A stretch of 64,000 bases of DNA from Planctomycetota bacterium (GTDB lineage: Bacteria > Planctomycetota > UBA1135 > GCA-002686595): NCBI GenBank assembly GCA_016779205.1, contig JADHOC010000006.1, positions 62,001 through 126,000 on the forward strand, given 5' to 3'. Of the stretch, positions 36,330 through 45,528 are shown in pieces (within the stretch, counting starts at the first letter, position 1; every line of letters begins with the position of its first letter). The notes below the pieces were generated by a model. The model made no database searches and was not told the origin of the DNA. It was given only the letters and a program-made list of their open reading frames with translations. The translations under genes were made by a program, and so were the position numbers.

Positions 36330-37364
36330 ATGCGGTTCGAGAACGTCCATATCGAGGCTCTGGGCCTCGCGCTGCCCCAGCAGATCGTCACCTCGACGGA
36401 CCTCGAGGGACGCCTAAGCGCTCTGTACGAGCGCCTCGGGGTCTCCGTGGGACGCCTCGAGCTCATGAGCGGCATCCGCGAGCGACGGTTCTGGAAGGCC
36501 GGGACCCGCCCCAGCGACGCCGCCGCCCGGGCGGGCCGGGACGCCCTGGAGCGATCGGGGGTCGACCCCGCCCGGATCGGCTGCCTCATACACTCCTCGG
36601 TCTGCCGTGACTTCATGGAGCCGGCCACGGCGTCGGTGGTCCACGCGCGGCTGGGCCTCTCGCCCGAGTGCGAGGCCTTCGACCTCTCGAACGCCTGCCT
36701 CGGCTTCGCCAACTCGATGTCGCTGCTCGCCAGCCGCATCGAGCGCGGCGAGCTCGACGCGGCGCTGGTGGTGAGCGGCGAGGACGGCGGCCCCCTGGTG
36801 GAGGAGACCATCAGCGCTCTGCTGCGGGAGGGCGTGACGCGGCAGGACCTCAAGCGAGCCTACGCCTCGCTCACCATCGGCTCGGGCGCCGCCGCCATGG
36901 TCCTGACCAGCTCGAGGATCTCTCGCACCAGCCACCGCCTCATCGGCAGCGTCGCGCGCGCCGCGACCGAGCACCACGAGCTTTGCAGTGGAGACCGCGT
37001 GGACGGCTTGAGCGGACCCCTCATGGAGACCGACTCCGAGGCCCTGCTGCAGGCGGGCAACGCCCTCGCCTCCCGCACCTGGCCCGCGTTCCTCGAGGAG
37101 CTCGGGTGGTCCTCCGAGGAGGTGGATCGCATCGTGACCCACCAGGTCGGGGTCCAACACAAGCGGACCCTGTTCGACATCCTCGGGCTCGATCACGCCC
37201 GCGACTACACGACGGTGGAGACCCTGGGCAACGTGGGCTCGGTCTCCCTCCCGGCAACGCTGGCGCTCGCCGCCAGCGACGACTTCATCCAACCCGGTCA
37301 TCGCGTGGCCATGCAGGGCATCGGCAGCGGCCTCCACTGCCTGATGCTCGGCCTGGAGTGGTGA
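36330..37364 (+). CDS. FabH/OleA-like 3-oxoacyl-ACP synthase III
   Basis: Thiolase-fold condensing enzyme, 344 residues from ATG 36330. The Cys-His-Asn triad of FabH is complete: Cys123 in DLSNACLGF, His271 in VTHQVGVQ and Asn301 in LGNVGS. The E. coli spacing between His and Asn (30 residues) is kept. IGCLIHSSVCRDFMEPATA is characteristic of a FabH subgroup related to OleA, which joins two acyl groups head to head. It could therefore start fatty acids or form a beta-keto acid. An esterase gene follows after 23 bases, and a ketosynthase-ACP operon lies 0.9 kb downstream, suggesting one lipid locus. Confidence 0.88.
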   Translation: MRFENVHIEALGLALPQQIVTSTDLEGRLSALYERLGVSVGRLELMSGIRERRFWKAGTRPSDAAARAGRDALERSGVDPARIGCLIHSSVCRDFMEPATASVVHARLGLSPECEAFDLSNACLGFANSMSLLASRIERGELDAALVVSGEDGGPLVEETISALLREGVTRQDLKRAYASLTIGSGAAAMVLTSSRISRTSHRLIGSVARAATEHHELCSGDRVDGLSGPLMETDSEALLQAGNALASRTWPAFLEELGWSSEEVDRIVTHQVGVQHKRTLFDILGLDHARDYTTVETLGNVGSVSLPATLALAASDDFIQPGHRVAMQGIGSGLHCLMLGLEW

Positions 37365-37387
37365 CCCCTCCGCAGGCAACCGCCTCC

Positions 37388-38065
37388 ATGTCCACCGACT
37401 CCCTCCTCGACTGCGTCGTCCTCGAGCCCGGCCGCCCCGCCGAGGCCTCCGTCATCTGGCTCCACGGCCTCGGCGCGAGCGGGCACGACTTCCCCCCCAT
37501 CGTCCCCGAGCTCGGCCTCCCGGCGGATCATGGCGTGCGGTTCCTCTTTCCCCACGCCCCCTCCATCCCCGTCACGGTCAACGGCGGGATGGTGATGCCC
37601 GCCTGGTACGACATCCTCGGGATGGACTTCGAGCGGCGCGTGGACGAGGCCGGAGTGCGCGATTCGGCGGCCCACGCCCGCGCCCTCATCGAGCGCGAGA
37701 AGGCGGCGGGGATCCCCGCCTCCAGGATCGTCCTGGCCGGCTTCAGCCAGGGCGGCGCGATCGCCCTGCACGAGGGCCTGCGGCACCCCGAGGGCCTCGC
37801 GGGCATCCTCGCCCTCTCCACCTACCTCGCCTGCGACGGCAACCTCGATGGGGAGCGCTCGGAGGCCAACCAGGGCACCTCGATCCTCCAGTGCCACGGG
37901 ACCCAGGACCCGATGGTGGTCCCCCGCATGGGCGAGGCCGCCCGGGATCGGCTCCTGGGCCTCGGCTATCGACTCGACTGGAAGACCTACCCCATGGCGC
38001 ACCAGGTCTGCCCCGAGGAGATCGACGACATCGGCGCCTGGCTCCGTGGCGTCCTCGCCCTCTGA
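37388..38065 (+). CDS. Carboxylesterase/phospholipase family hydrolase (YpfH type)
   Basis: 225-residue alpha/beta hydrolase, ATG 37388. Catalytic Ser120 is in GFSQGG, Asp174 in GTQDPMV and His205 in MAHQVCPEE, all at the family's usual positions. VIWLHGLGASGHDF forms the oxyanion region. Family members cleave short-chain esters, lysophospholipids or thioesters. It lies 23 bases after the FabH-like gene on the same strand, so it may release or process that enzyme's product. No signal peptide, so it is cytoplasmic. Confidence 0.9.
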   Translation: MSTDSLLDCVVLEPGRPAEASVIWLHGLGASGHDFPPIVPELGLPADHGVRFLFPHAPSIPVTVNGGMVMPAWYDILGMDFERRVDEAGVRDSAAHARALIEREKAAGIPASRIVLAGFSQGGAIALHEGLRHPEGLAGILALSTYLACDGNLDGERSEANQGTSILQCHGTQDPMVVPRMGEAARDRLLGLGYRLDWKTYPMAHQVCPEEIDDIGAWLRGVLAL

Positions 38066-38184
38066 GGCGGCGCCGGCGGACGCCGGGGCGGTCCACGGCC
38101 CCCGCCCCCGCGAGTAAGAGATCCCGATTTCGACGATTGGGCGGTCGGTAGGACTCCCGGACGGGTACAACTCCCGCTCGCACG

Positions 38185-38202
38185 TTTCAGGAAAATCTGA
38201 AA
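38185..38202. promoter_or_regulatory. Candidate operator of the GbsR-type regulator
   Basis: Perfect dyad TTTCAG, 6-base AT-rich centre, CTGAAA, in a short AT-rich patch 26 bases before the regulator start. Its place suits autoregulation or a promoter for the ketosynthase operon. No binding data can be inferred from sequence. Confidence 0.45.
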
Positions 38203-38228
38203 AGCGTCGCGAGCGCGAGCCGAACGCC

Positions 38229-38942
38229 ATGGACACCCCCTCCTCACACCCCGCCGCCCCGTCCCCCGAGGACCAGGCAGTGGAGCCCAGCGAGCCACGG
38301 CTCCTGGCCGAGTCAGGCTTCACCGGGCTCGAGCCGGAGCTCCACGCGGAGCTGGCGACCTTCGAGTCGTTCTTCAAGACCTTCGGCTTCAAGAGGATCC
38401 ACGGCCGCGTGTGGGGCCTCCTGGTCCTCGCCGGGCACCCCCTCTCCGCGAAGGAGGTCGTCCATGAGCTGTCCATCAGCCAGGGGGCGGCGAGCACGAC
38501 CATCAACGAGCTCGTGGAGTGGGGCGCGGTCTCCTCCACCTTCGACACGACCCGGCGCTGCAACGTCCACGAGCCCGTGGGGAACACCCTCTCGATCGTG
38601 GCGACGGTGCTCCGGCGCCGCGAGCAGGTGGCCTTCGAGCACTTCAAGGTCGGCGCCGAACGCATGCTCGAGATCATCCGCAAGCGCAACGGCGCCAAGG
38701 ACCCCCGGGTCCTCACCCTGCGCTCGATCATCGCGACCTGCGACCTGGCAGACGCGGTCATGCAGCTCGTCTTCTCCAGCGTGTCCAGCGCGCTCGGCGA
38801 CCCGCAGAGCCTTCTCTCCAAGGCCATCGGCACCGCGTTCAAGGTGGGCGTTGGCGTCCCCGCGCGATTCCTTCAGGCCGGCGCGGCGGCCAACCAAGCA
38901 GCAGACGAACTGTCCGAACAAGAGGAAGCGAAGCGTGCCTGA
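38229..38942 (+). CDS. GbsR/MarR-family transcriptional regulator
   Basis: 237-residue winged-helix regulator, first gene of the ketosynthase operon. The DNA-binding core runs from GFKRIHGRVWGLLVLAG through PLSAKEVVHELSISQGAAST to TINELVEWGAV, matching the GbsR family (COG1510). A long helical C-terminal part (about 120-237) would dimerise and perhaps bind an acyl ligand. Its last codons overlap the GTG start of the ketosynthase by eight bases, so regulator and enzymes are made together. A dyad just upstream is a candidate site for autoregulation. Confidence 0.87.
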   Translation: MDTPSSHPAAPSPEDQAVEPSEPRLLAESGFTGLEPELHAELATFESFFKTFGFKRIHGRVWGLLVLAGHPLSAKEVVHELSISQGAASTTINELVEWGAVSSTFDTTRRCNVHEPVGNTLSIVATVLRRREQVAFEHFKVGAERMLEIIRKRNGAKDPRVLTLRSIIATCDLADAVMQLVFSSVSSALGDPQSLLSKAIGTAFKVGVGVPARFLQAGAAANQAADELSEQEEAKRA

Positions 38943-40185
38943 CCACTCCAACAAGCCTCGCATCGTGATCACCGGCGTCGGTCTCACGAGCCCCAACGGC
39001 AACGACCTCGAGACCTACCGCAAGAACCTGCTCGCAGGGGTCTCCGGGGTCTCTCCCTACGAGATCCGGTACTTCGGTGAGACCGTCGCCGGGCAGTGTG
39101 ACTTCGACAACAAGCGCCACCAGAGCCGCAAGAGCCTGCGCCGCGGGACGCGCGCAGGTTCGGTCGCGATCTACTGCGCCAACGAGGCCGTCCAGAGCGC
39201 CGGCATCGACCTCGACGCGGTCGGCCGCCACAACGTGGGCGTCTACGTCGGGACGACGGAGCACGGGAACGTCGAGACCGAGCAGCAGATCTACGAGATC
39301 AGCCAGTACGACTACGACACCTCCTACTGGTCCCACCACCACAACCCCCGGACGGTGGCCAACAACCCCGCCGGCGAGGTGACGCTCAACATGGGCATCA
39401 CGGGCCCCCACTACGCCATCGGCGGGGCCTGCGCGGGCGGCAACCTGGGCATCATCCAAGGGGCCCAGATGCTCCAGCTGGGCGAGGTCGACGTGGCCAT
39501 CGCCGGCGGCGTCTCCGAGTCCATCCATACCTTCGGCATCTTCGCCAGCTTCAAGGCGGAGGGCGCCCTCGGTGAGAACGCAGACCCCGCCAAGGTCAGC
39601 CGCCCCTTCGACCGTGACCGCAACGGCATCGTCGTGAGCGAGGGAGGCTGCCTCTACGTCCTCGAGCGTTACGACGACGCGGTCAAGCGCGGCGCGAACA
39701 TCATCTGCGAGCTGGCTGGCTGGCACGTGAACTCGGACGCGGCGGACTTCGTCCTGCCCCTGCCGGAGCGCCAGAACCAGTGCATGCGCGGCGCCCTTGA
39801 CCGCGCCGGGATGGCCCCCGACGACATCCACATCGTCAGCACCCACGCCACCTCCACGCCCCAGGGCGACATCCAGGAGTCCGGCGCGGTCCGCGAGGTG
39901 TTCGGCGACTCGGCGTCGACCAATATCAACAACACCAAGAGCTACATCGGGCACACCATGGGCGCCGCCGGCTCCCTCGAGCTCGCTGGCAACCTGCCGT
40001 CCCTCGTGGACGGCGTGGTCCACCCCACGATCAACGTGGACAACCTCGACCCCGAGTGCGAGGTCCGCGGCCTCGTGATCAACGAGCCCCGCCAGACCGG
40101 CGGCGTCGAGACCATCCTCAACCTCAGCTTCGGGATGCTGGGCATCAACAGTGCCCTCGTCGTGAAGCGGCCCGAGACCAACTGA
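38935..40185 (+). CDS. Beta-ketoacyl-ACP synthase, FabF/KAS II type
   Basis: Condensing enzyme of 416 residues. It starts at GTG 38935, with AGAGGA 8 bases before it; this gives VPDHSNKPRIVITGVGLTS, the correct beginning. Active-site residues are intact: Cys166 in GGACAGG, His304 in THATSTPQGD, Lys335 in NTKSYIGH and His340. Lys335 and His340 fall at the same numbers as in E. coli FabF. A separate ACP follows at once, so this enzyme probably extends chains on that carrier and not in housekeeping fatty acid synthesis. Product unknown. Confidence 0.93.
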   Translation: MPDHSNKPRIVITGVGLTSPNGNDLETYRKNLLAGVSGVSPYEIRYFGETVAGQCDFDNKRHQSRKSLRRGTRAGSVAIYCANEAVQSAGIDLDAVGRHNVGVYVGTTEHGNVETEQQIYEISQYDYDTSYWSHHHNPRTVANNPAGEVTLNMGITGPHYAIGGACAGGNLGIIQGAQMLQLGEVDVAIAGGVSESIHTFGIFASFKAEGALGENADPAKVSRPFDRDRNGIVVSEGGCLYVLERYDDAVKRGANIICELAGWHVNSDAADFVLPLPERQNQCMRGALDRAGMAPDDIHIVSTHATSTPQGDIQESGAVREVFGDSASTNINNTKSYIGHTMGAAGSLELAGNLPSLVDGVVHPTINVDNLDPECEVRGLVINEPRQTGGVETILNLSFGMLGINSALVVKRPETN

Positions 40186-40214
40186 AGCAAAACCACTCCT
40201 TCCCAACCCCTCCC

Positions 40215-40487
<273 letters not shown>

Positions 40488-40512
40488 TCCGAGGCCGATC
40501 CGCCCCATTCCC

Positions 40513-41913
40513 GTGACCGAGAAGTACGACACCATCGTCATCGGCGCGGGGATGAGCGGCCTCGCCGCCGGCATCCGCCTCGCGCAATTCGACCAGCGGG
40601 TCATCGTCCTGGACCGCCACTATCTCTGGGGCGGTCTCAACTCCTTCTACAAGCAGAAGGGGCGGCGGTTCGACGTGGGCCTACACGCCCTGACCAACTT
40701 CGTGCCCAAGGGGACCAAGGGTCGGCCACTGACCCGGATCCTGCGCCAGCTGAGGATCCCCTACGACGCCCTCGAGCTCGGCGAGCAGAGCGGCAGCCGG
40801 GTCGACTTCCCGGGCGTCTCGCTGCGCTGGAACAATGACTTCGAGCTGCTGCGCTCGGAGGTCGCCGAGAAGTTCCCCGGGGACATCGACGGCTTCGACC
40901 GGTTGGTCCGGGACATCGCCGGCTACCCCGACCTCTCCGATGAGTCAGGCCCCCCGCGGATGGCGCGGGCCGAGCTGGCGCCCTACCTGAGGGACCAGAC
41001 GCTGGTGGAGATGCTGCTCCTCCCCCTGCTCTACTACGGGAGCCCGACCCCCGACGACGTCGAGTGGTCCTCGTTCATCATCCTCTTCAAGAGCCTTTAC
41101 GAGGAGGGCTTCGCGCGTCCCGACGGGGGCGTCCGGCGCGTGCTCGACCTGCTCCGGAACCGCTACAAGGAGCTCGGCGGCGAGCTGCGTATGCGCGCGG
41201 GGGTCCAGCGGATCCTCCACGGACCGGACGGGGTACGCGGCGTGGTCCTCGACGACGGCACCGAGCTACTCGCGGACGTGGTCATCTCCAGCGCGGGCTT
41301 CGTGGAGACCATGCGCCTCACCGAGGAGGCGGGCACCACCCAGGAGGCCGACATCGGGCCGCTCTCCTTCGTGGAGTACCTGACCGTCCTGGATCAGCGC
41401 CCCCGGGACCTGGGGCACGACGACACCATCGTGTTCTTCAACACCGAGGATCGCCTCGTCTACGGACCGCCCGAGCCCGGACAGCTCGTGGACCTGCGCA
41501 GCGGCGTCATCTGCTGCCCGGACAACTACGCCTCCAAGGAGCCCCTCCCCGAGGGCATGCTCCGCCTCACCCTCCTGGCGCGCCACGATGAGTGGACCTC
41601 GCTGAACGAGGAGGCCTACACCAGCGCCAAGGACCGGATCTGGGGCGAGGCCCACGGGATCGCCGCCCCCTTCGCCTTCGACGTCCGCCCCCACTCGGTG
41701 TACGTGGACGGGTTCACGCCCCGGACCATCGAGAAGTTCACCGGCCACCTCGGCGGCGCCGTCTACGGCTCCACGCGCAAGCAGCGCAGCGGGAGGACCG
41801 CGGTGGACGGCCTCTTCCTCTGCGGCACCGATCAGGGCTACCTCGGCATCGTCGGCGCGATGCTGTCGGGGATCGCCATGGCCAACCAGCACGCCCTCGC
41901 ATCCGCGACATGA
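40513..41913 (+). CDS. CrtI/RetSat-like FAD-dependent oxidoreductase 1
   Basis: 466-residue flavoprotein of the phytoene desaturase/retinol saturase superfamily. It starts at GTG 40513 (TEKYDTIVIGAGMSGLAAGIRLA). GAGMSG is the dinucleotide-binding loop, LDRHYLWGGLNSFYKQKG the second FAD contact, and VDGLFLCGTDQGYLGIVGAML the C-terminal FAD contact. Members desaturate, isomerise or saturate polyenes. It overlaps the next, related gene by ATGA. Being encoded beside an ACP, it may act on ACP-bound acyl chains, which would be unlike carotenoid enzymes. Confidence 0.88.
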   Translation: MTEKYDTIVIGAGMSGLAAGIRLAQFDQRVIVLDRHYLWGGLNSFYKQKGRRFDVGLHALTNFVPKGTKGRPLTRILRQLRIPYDALELGEQSGSRVDFPGVSLRWNNDFELLRSEVAEKFPGDIDGFDRLVRDIAGYPDLSDESGPPRMARAELAPYLRDQTLVEMLLLPLLYYGSPTPDDVEWSSFIILFKSLYEEGFARPDGGVRRVLDLLRNRYKELGGELRMRAGVQRILHGPDGVRGVVLDDGTELLADVVISSAGFVETMRLTEEAGTTQEADIGPLSFVEYLTVLDQRPRDLGHDDTIVFFNTEDRLVYGPPEPGQLVDLRSGVICCPDNYASKEPLPEGMLRLTLLARHDEWTSLNEEAYTSAKDRIWGEAHGIAAPFAFDVRPHSVYVDGFTPRTIEKFTGHLGGAVYGSTRKQRSGRTAVDGLFLCGTDQGYLGIVGAMLSGIAMANQHALASAT

Positions 41914-43433
41914 CCGACACCAGCAGCACGCCCGCCTCCGACGCCCGCCAAAAGAAGTTCTTCGCGGGGAGCCGCGACGGCAAGCGCCCCCTGACCAGCG
42001 ACCCCCTCAAGGGCGCCAAGGACCACTACGACGTGGTGGTCATCGGCTCGGGTCTCGGCGGGCTGACGGCGGCGAACATCCTCGCCCGGAACGGTCACTC
42101 CGTCGCCGTGCTGGAGCAGCACTACAACTACGGCGGCCTCGCCACCTGGTTCAAGCGCAAGGGCGGGCACGTCTTCGACATCTCGCTGCACGGCTTTCCC
42201 TTCGGGATGAAGAAGACCTGCCGCAAGTACTGGGGGCAGCACGTCGCAGACAAGATCGTCCAGCTGGACGGCATCCGCTTCGACAACCCGCAGTTCAGCT
42301 TCGACACCGAGTTCACGCGCGACGACTTCACGGACAAGCTGGTGAGCGTCCTGGGGTGCGAGCAGTCGGTGGTCGAGGGGTTCTACGACGACCTCCGTCG
42401 GATGAACTACTACGACAACGACACGCGCACGACGGGCGAGCTCTTCGAGGAGTACTTCCCGGGCCGCAATGACGTGCACCGGCTCCTCATGGAGCCGATC
42501 ACCTACGCCAACGGGTCGAGCCTCGAGGACCCCGCCATCAGCTACGGGATCGTCTTCTCCAACTTCATGTCGAAGGGCGTCTACACCTTCACCGGGGGGA
42601 CCGACGGCCTCATCAAGGACATGCGCGGGGTGCTCGCGTCCAACGACGTGGATATGTTCAGCCGCGTCCGCGTGGACGAGATCCTCGTGGAGGGCGGCAC
42701 CGTCAAGGGCGTGCGCGTGGGCGACCGCGCCATCTCGGCGGACATTGTGCTCTCCAACGCGAACGTGAAGACCACCGCCGAGCAGCTCGTCGGAGAGGAG
42801 CACTTCGACGCCGAGTGGCTCGCGGGCCTCCGGGACGTCCGACTGAACACCTCCAGCTGCCAGGTCTACATGGGCCTGCGGCAGGGAGAGACCCTGCCCT
42901 GGGTGTCCGACCTCTTCTTCACCTCGACGCGCCCCACCTTCGACAGCGCCGCGCTCTGCGACCTGCACGGAGAGAGCCGCACCTTCAGCTTCTACTACCC
43001 GAAGGGGCGCCCCCAGGACGCCGCGAAGGGGCGCCCGGATCGGTACGTCATCGTGTCGAGCACCAACGCGCTCTACGAGGACTGGGCGGCCATGGACGAC
43101 GCCGCCTACGAGGCGAACAAGCGCCGGATGGTCGAGGAGACCATCGCGGACATCGAGCGCCGGGTGCCCGGCACCGCGGCGAAGATCGAGCACGCGGAGG
43201 CCGCCACGCCGCGGAGCTTCGAGTTCTACACCGAGGCCCCCACCGGGACCTCCTTCGGGACCAAGTTCGAGGGCCTGCCCTACTCCATGAACCTCTCCGA
43301 CCAGGTGGAGGGCCTCTACCACGCGGGCTCGGTGGGGATCATCATGAGCGGCTGGCTCGGCGCCGCCAACTACGGCGCGATCACCGCCAACAAGATCGAC
43401 GCCAAGCTGGCGGCGATGGTCACCGCCGACTGA
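41910..43433 (+). CDS. CrtI/RetSat-like FAD-dependent oxidoreductase 2
   Basis: 507-residue relative of the preceding protein, ATG 41910 overlapping its stop. About 40 charged residues precede YDVVVIGSGLGGLTAANILA, the FAD fold; LEQHYNYGGLATWFKRKG and LYHAGSVGIIMSGWLGAANYGA are the later FAD contacts. The pair is distinct enough in sequence to suggest separate steps or a heterodimer. Anammox planctomycetes carry similar CrtI-type genes with FabF and ACP in loci proposed for ladderane lipids; that is a parallel in gene content, not proof of product. This is the last gene of the operon. Confidence 0.88.
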   Translation: MTDTSSTPASDARQKKFFAGSRDGKRPLTSDPLKGAKDHYDVVVIGSGLGGLTAANILARNGHSVAVLEQHYNYGGLATWFKRKGGHVFDISLHGFPFGMKKTCRKYWGQHVADKIVQLDGIRFDNPQFSFDTEFTRDDFTDKLVSVLGCEQSVVEGFYDDLRRMNYYDNDTRTTGELFEEYFPGRNDVHRLLMEPITYANGSSLEDPAISYGIVFSNFMSKGVYTFTGGTDGLIKDMRGVLASNDVDMFSRVRVDEILVEGGTVKGVRVGDRAISADIVLSNANVKTTAEQLVGEEHFDAEWLAGLRDVRLNTSSCQVYMGLRQGETLPWVSDLFFTSTRPTFDSAALCDLHGESRTFSFYYPKGRPQDAAKGRPDRYVIVSSTNALYEDWAAMDDAAYEANKRRMVEETIADIERRVPGTAAKIEHAEAATPRSFEFYTEAPTGTSFGTKFEGLPYSMNLSDQVEGLYHAGSVGIIMSGWLGAANYGAITANKIDAKLAAMVTAD

Positions 43434-43459
43434 GCCCCGCTCGGGCGACCGCCCTGGCG

Positions 43460-43753
43460 CTAGTCCCCGAAGAGGTCGCCTAGCCCCTCCACCGGGGCCC
43501 CCACCGGCGCCGCGGGGACCGCGCTGATGACCACCTCCGCGCTCCTGCGCGGGTGGCTGATCACCTCATCGCTCTCGCCGCCCATGGCGCCCTCGAGGTG
43601 GTCGACGGCGCCGAGGACGGCGCTCGCGCAGCCACGGACGACCCGCAGCGCCTCCACGCGATAGTCCCCGCTCCCCGCGAGGAACCTGGTGCTCTCGGAC
43701 AGCGAGATCACCTCCTCGATGAGCCGGTGCATCGCTCGTTGACTCTCATTCAT
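43460..43753 (-). CDS. Small hypothetical protein
   Basis: 97-residue protein, unrecognised. ATG 43753 is preceded by GAGG at suitable distance; a GTG at 43771 with AGGA upstream is the alternative. Residues 1-60 are helical (QRAMHRLIEEVISLSESTRFLAG, VVRGCASAVLGAVDHLEGA), the rest Pro/Ala/Val rich. It is convergent with the FAD oxidoreductase operon and the last gene on the minus strand after the glycerophosphodiesterase, 209 bases away. Composition favours a real gene over the overlapping plus-strand frame. Confidence 0.55.
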   Translation of the reverse strand: MNESQRAMHRLIEEVISLSESTRFLAGSGDYRVEALRVVRGCASAVLGAVDHLEGAMGGESDEVISHPRRSAEVVISAVPAAPVGAPVEGLGDLFGD

Positions 43754-43962
43754 CCCTTCGCCCTCTCTCACTGGATCCTGCTGGCAGGCCAGGTCCCCCC
43801 CTGGCCCGTGGCCATGGGCCGGCTTGGCGCCCCATGGCGTCCAGGAACGTCGACAGGACTGCCCCCGAAGGGAGAGGAGAAGATCACCGGAGCCCGGGCA
43901 GCGGGGATGGTTGCGCCGAAGCGGGTCACTCTCGACCCACTTCGGGACGATCCCCCAAGACC

Positions 43963-45528
43963 CTAGCCCCGCGCGAGGGGGATCAGGAGGCCCGGGGCGC
44001 CGTGCCCGAGCCCGGCCGGCAGACCACCCGCCCAGCGCCGGAGGCGTCGCTCTCCATCCGGGCCGAGGCCCTCGATGCCGCAGGAGAACTCGACGCCGAG
44101 GGGGACATCGTCGAAGCGCTGGGGGAGCCGCAGCCGCAGCCCGCCGCCGCCGCGCACCACCTCAAGCCCGAGGCGCGCCACGAGGTGGGCGTCCGTGAGT
44201 CCCCCGGGATTCTCGATGCTGAGGACCATGTCTCCGCCCGCACGCCGAGCCGTGATCGAGGCCGGCGCGTCGCCAGGCCGCTCGGCGAGCAGCTCCAGCC
44301 GCCGCGCCAGGCCATCCGCGGTGGCAGCGCGCCGTCGCACGAGGGGCGCGTCGAACAGCAGGCTTCCGCCGGGGCGGATCTCCCCGTCGACCGAGAGCCC
44401 TTCTCGCCAGCGGAAGAGCACGCCGAGGAGCGGATCGGGACCAGGGACACGGGCGCCACCGCGGATCCGGAACTCCACGGTCCGCTCCTCCTCGGCCTCG
44501 AGCTCCAGCACCCTGGGGAGCCCCTCGATCTCGAAGGCCCCGTGCGGGACGAACGCGGACGCGCGCGCCTCCACGGGGAAGGGGAAGGGGTTCGCCACGA
44601 TCACGGCGCTGGTCCAGTCCCCGAACCACTCGCCCCGGGCGCGGTCCTCCAGGGTCTCCGGCTCGATGAACAGCTCCGGCGCCCGGACGGGGTAGGGAGC
44701 GGTCGACCCCGGGAGCATCCGCGCCAGGGCCCTGGCGGCGAGCGCCCGGTGAGGCTCGTTGGAGTTGAGCCCGAAGAGCGGCTGCCGGCAGAGCTCGAGC
44801 AGCTCGTCGGGGTCGTCGATGGCCCAGGCCCAGCGCTCCGTGAAGGACCAGTCGGCGCTGCCCGCCTCGCTCTTCCACCCCCGGGGCCCCACCGAGTACG
44901 CGTCGATCCGCTCGTCACGGACGAAGCGCCGGTCGTCCTCGTTGGCGGAGACGCCGAGCAGCATCGTGGAGAGCCCGGCGTCCCGCGCATCGAGCACCAC
45001 GTCCCGCCGGAAGCTGGCCACGCGGCAGGGGACCGGCGGGCGGCGCTCGGCGAGCAGCTCCGTGAGCCGAGAGACCAGCCCCGGCTCCTTGAGCTCGATC
45101 ATGTGGAACGGCGGCTCGGAGGCCCGCTCCTCCGCGGTGATCCCGAGGGCCTCATCGAGGAGCGGGACGGGCTCGCCCGCGAAGCGCTTCGAGAACCACC
45201 CCCCCGCGTCCACGCTGAACAGGTCCCGGAGGTCCAGCTCGGCGAGGGCTCCGCGGTGGTCAGTGGTGCGCTCCAGCCGGGCATCGTGGAAGAGCACCAG
45301 GTCTCCGCTCCCGCACGCCCTCACGTCGTACTCCACGCCGTCCATGCCCGCCTCGAGCGCGCGACGCAGCGCCGCCAGGGTGTTCTCTGGCGCCTCCCGC
45401 GGTGCGCCCCGGTGGCCGAGCAACATCGGCGGACCCGTCAGGTGAGCGCCGGAGACGTCGAGGCTCGAGAGCCCCTCGTAGACGTCACGCCGGGGAGAGG
45501 CCGGCCCATGGGAGGCCCCGCCCGTCAC
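43963..45528 (-). CDS. Glycerophosphodiester phosphodiesterase with long C-terminal extension
   Basis: 521-residue enzyme that hydrolyses deacylated phospholipids to glycerol-3-phosphate and an alcohol. GTG 45528 overlaps the upstream stop (GTGA); ATG 45426 (MLLGHRGAPREAPENT) is the other possible start and lies at the domain's true beginning. The TIM-barrel motifs are HRG with APENT, G-V-E-Y-D-V and LFHDARLERTTD. The GDPD domain covers about residues 35-290. The remaining 230 residues, Glu/Arg and beta-rich (FPFPVEARASAFVPHGAFE), are not part of the family and have no signal I can name. No signal peptide is visible. Confidence 0.85.
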   Translation of the reverse strand: MTGGASHGPASPRRDVYEGLSSLDVSGAHLTGPPMLLGHRGAPREAPENTLAALRRALEAGMDGVEYDVRACGSGDLVLFHDARLERTTDHRGALAELDLRDLFSVDAGGWFSKRFAGEPVPLLDEALGITAEERASEPPFHMIELKEPGLVSRLTELLAERRPPVPCRVASFRRDVVLDARDAGLSTMLLGVSANEDDRRFVRDERIDAYSVGPRGWKSEAGSADWSFTERWAWAIDDPDELLELCRQPLFGLNSNEPHRALAARALARMLPGSTAPYPVRAPELFIEPETLEDRARGEWFGDWTSAVIVANPFPFPVEARASAFVPHGAFEIEGLPRVLELEAEEERTVEFRIRGGARVPGPDPLLGVLFRWREGLSVDGEIRPGGSLLFDAPLVRRRAATADGLARRLELLAERPGDAPASITARRAGGDMVLSIENPGGLTDAHLVARLGLEVVRGGGGLRLRLPQRFDDVPLGVEFSCGIEGLGPDGERRLRRWAGGLPAGLGHGAPGLLIPLARG

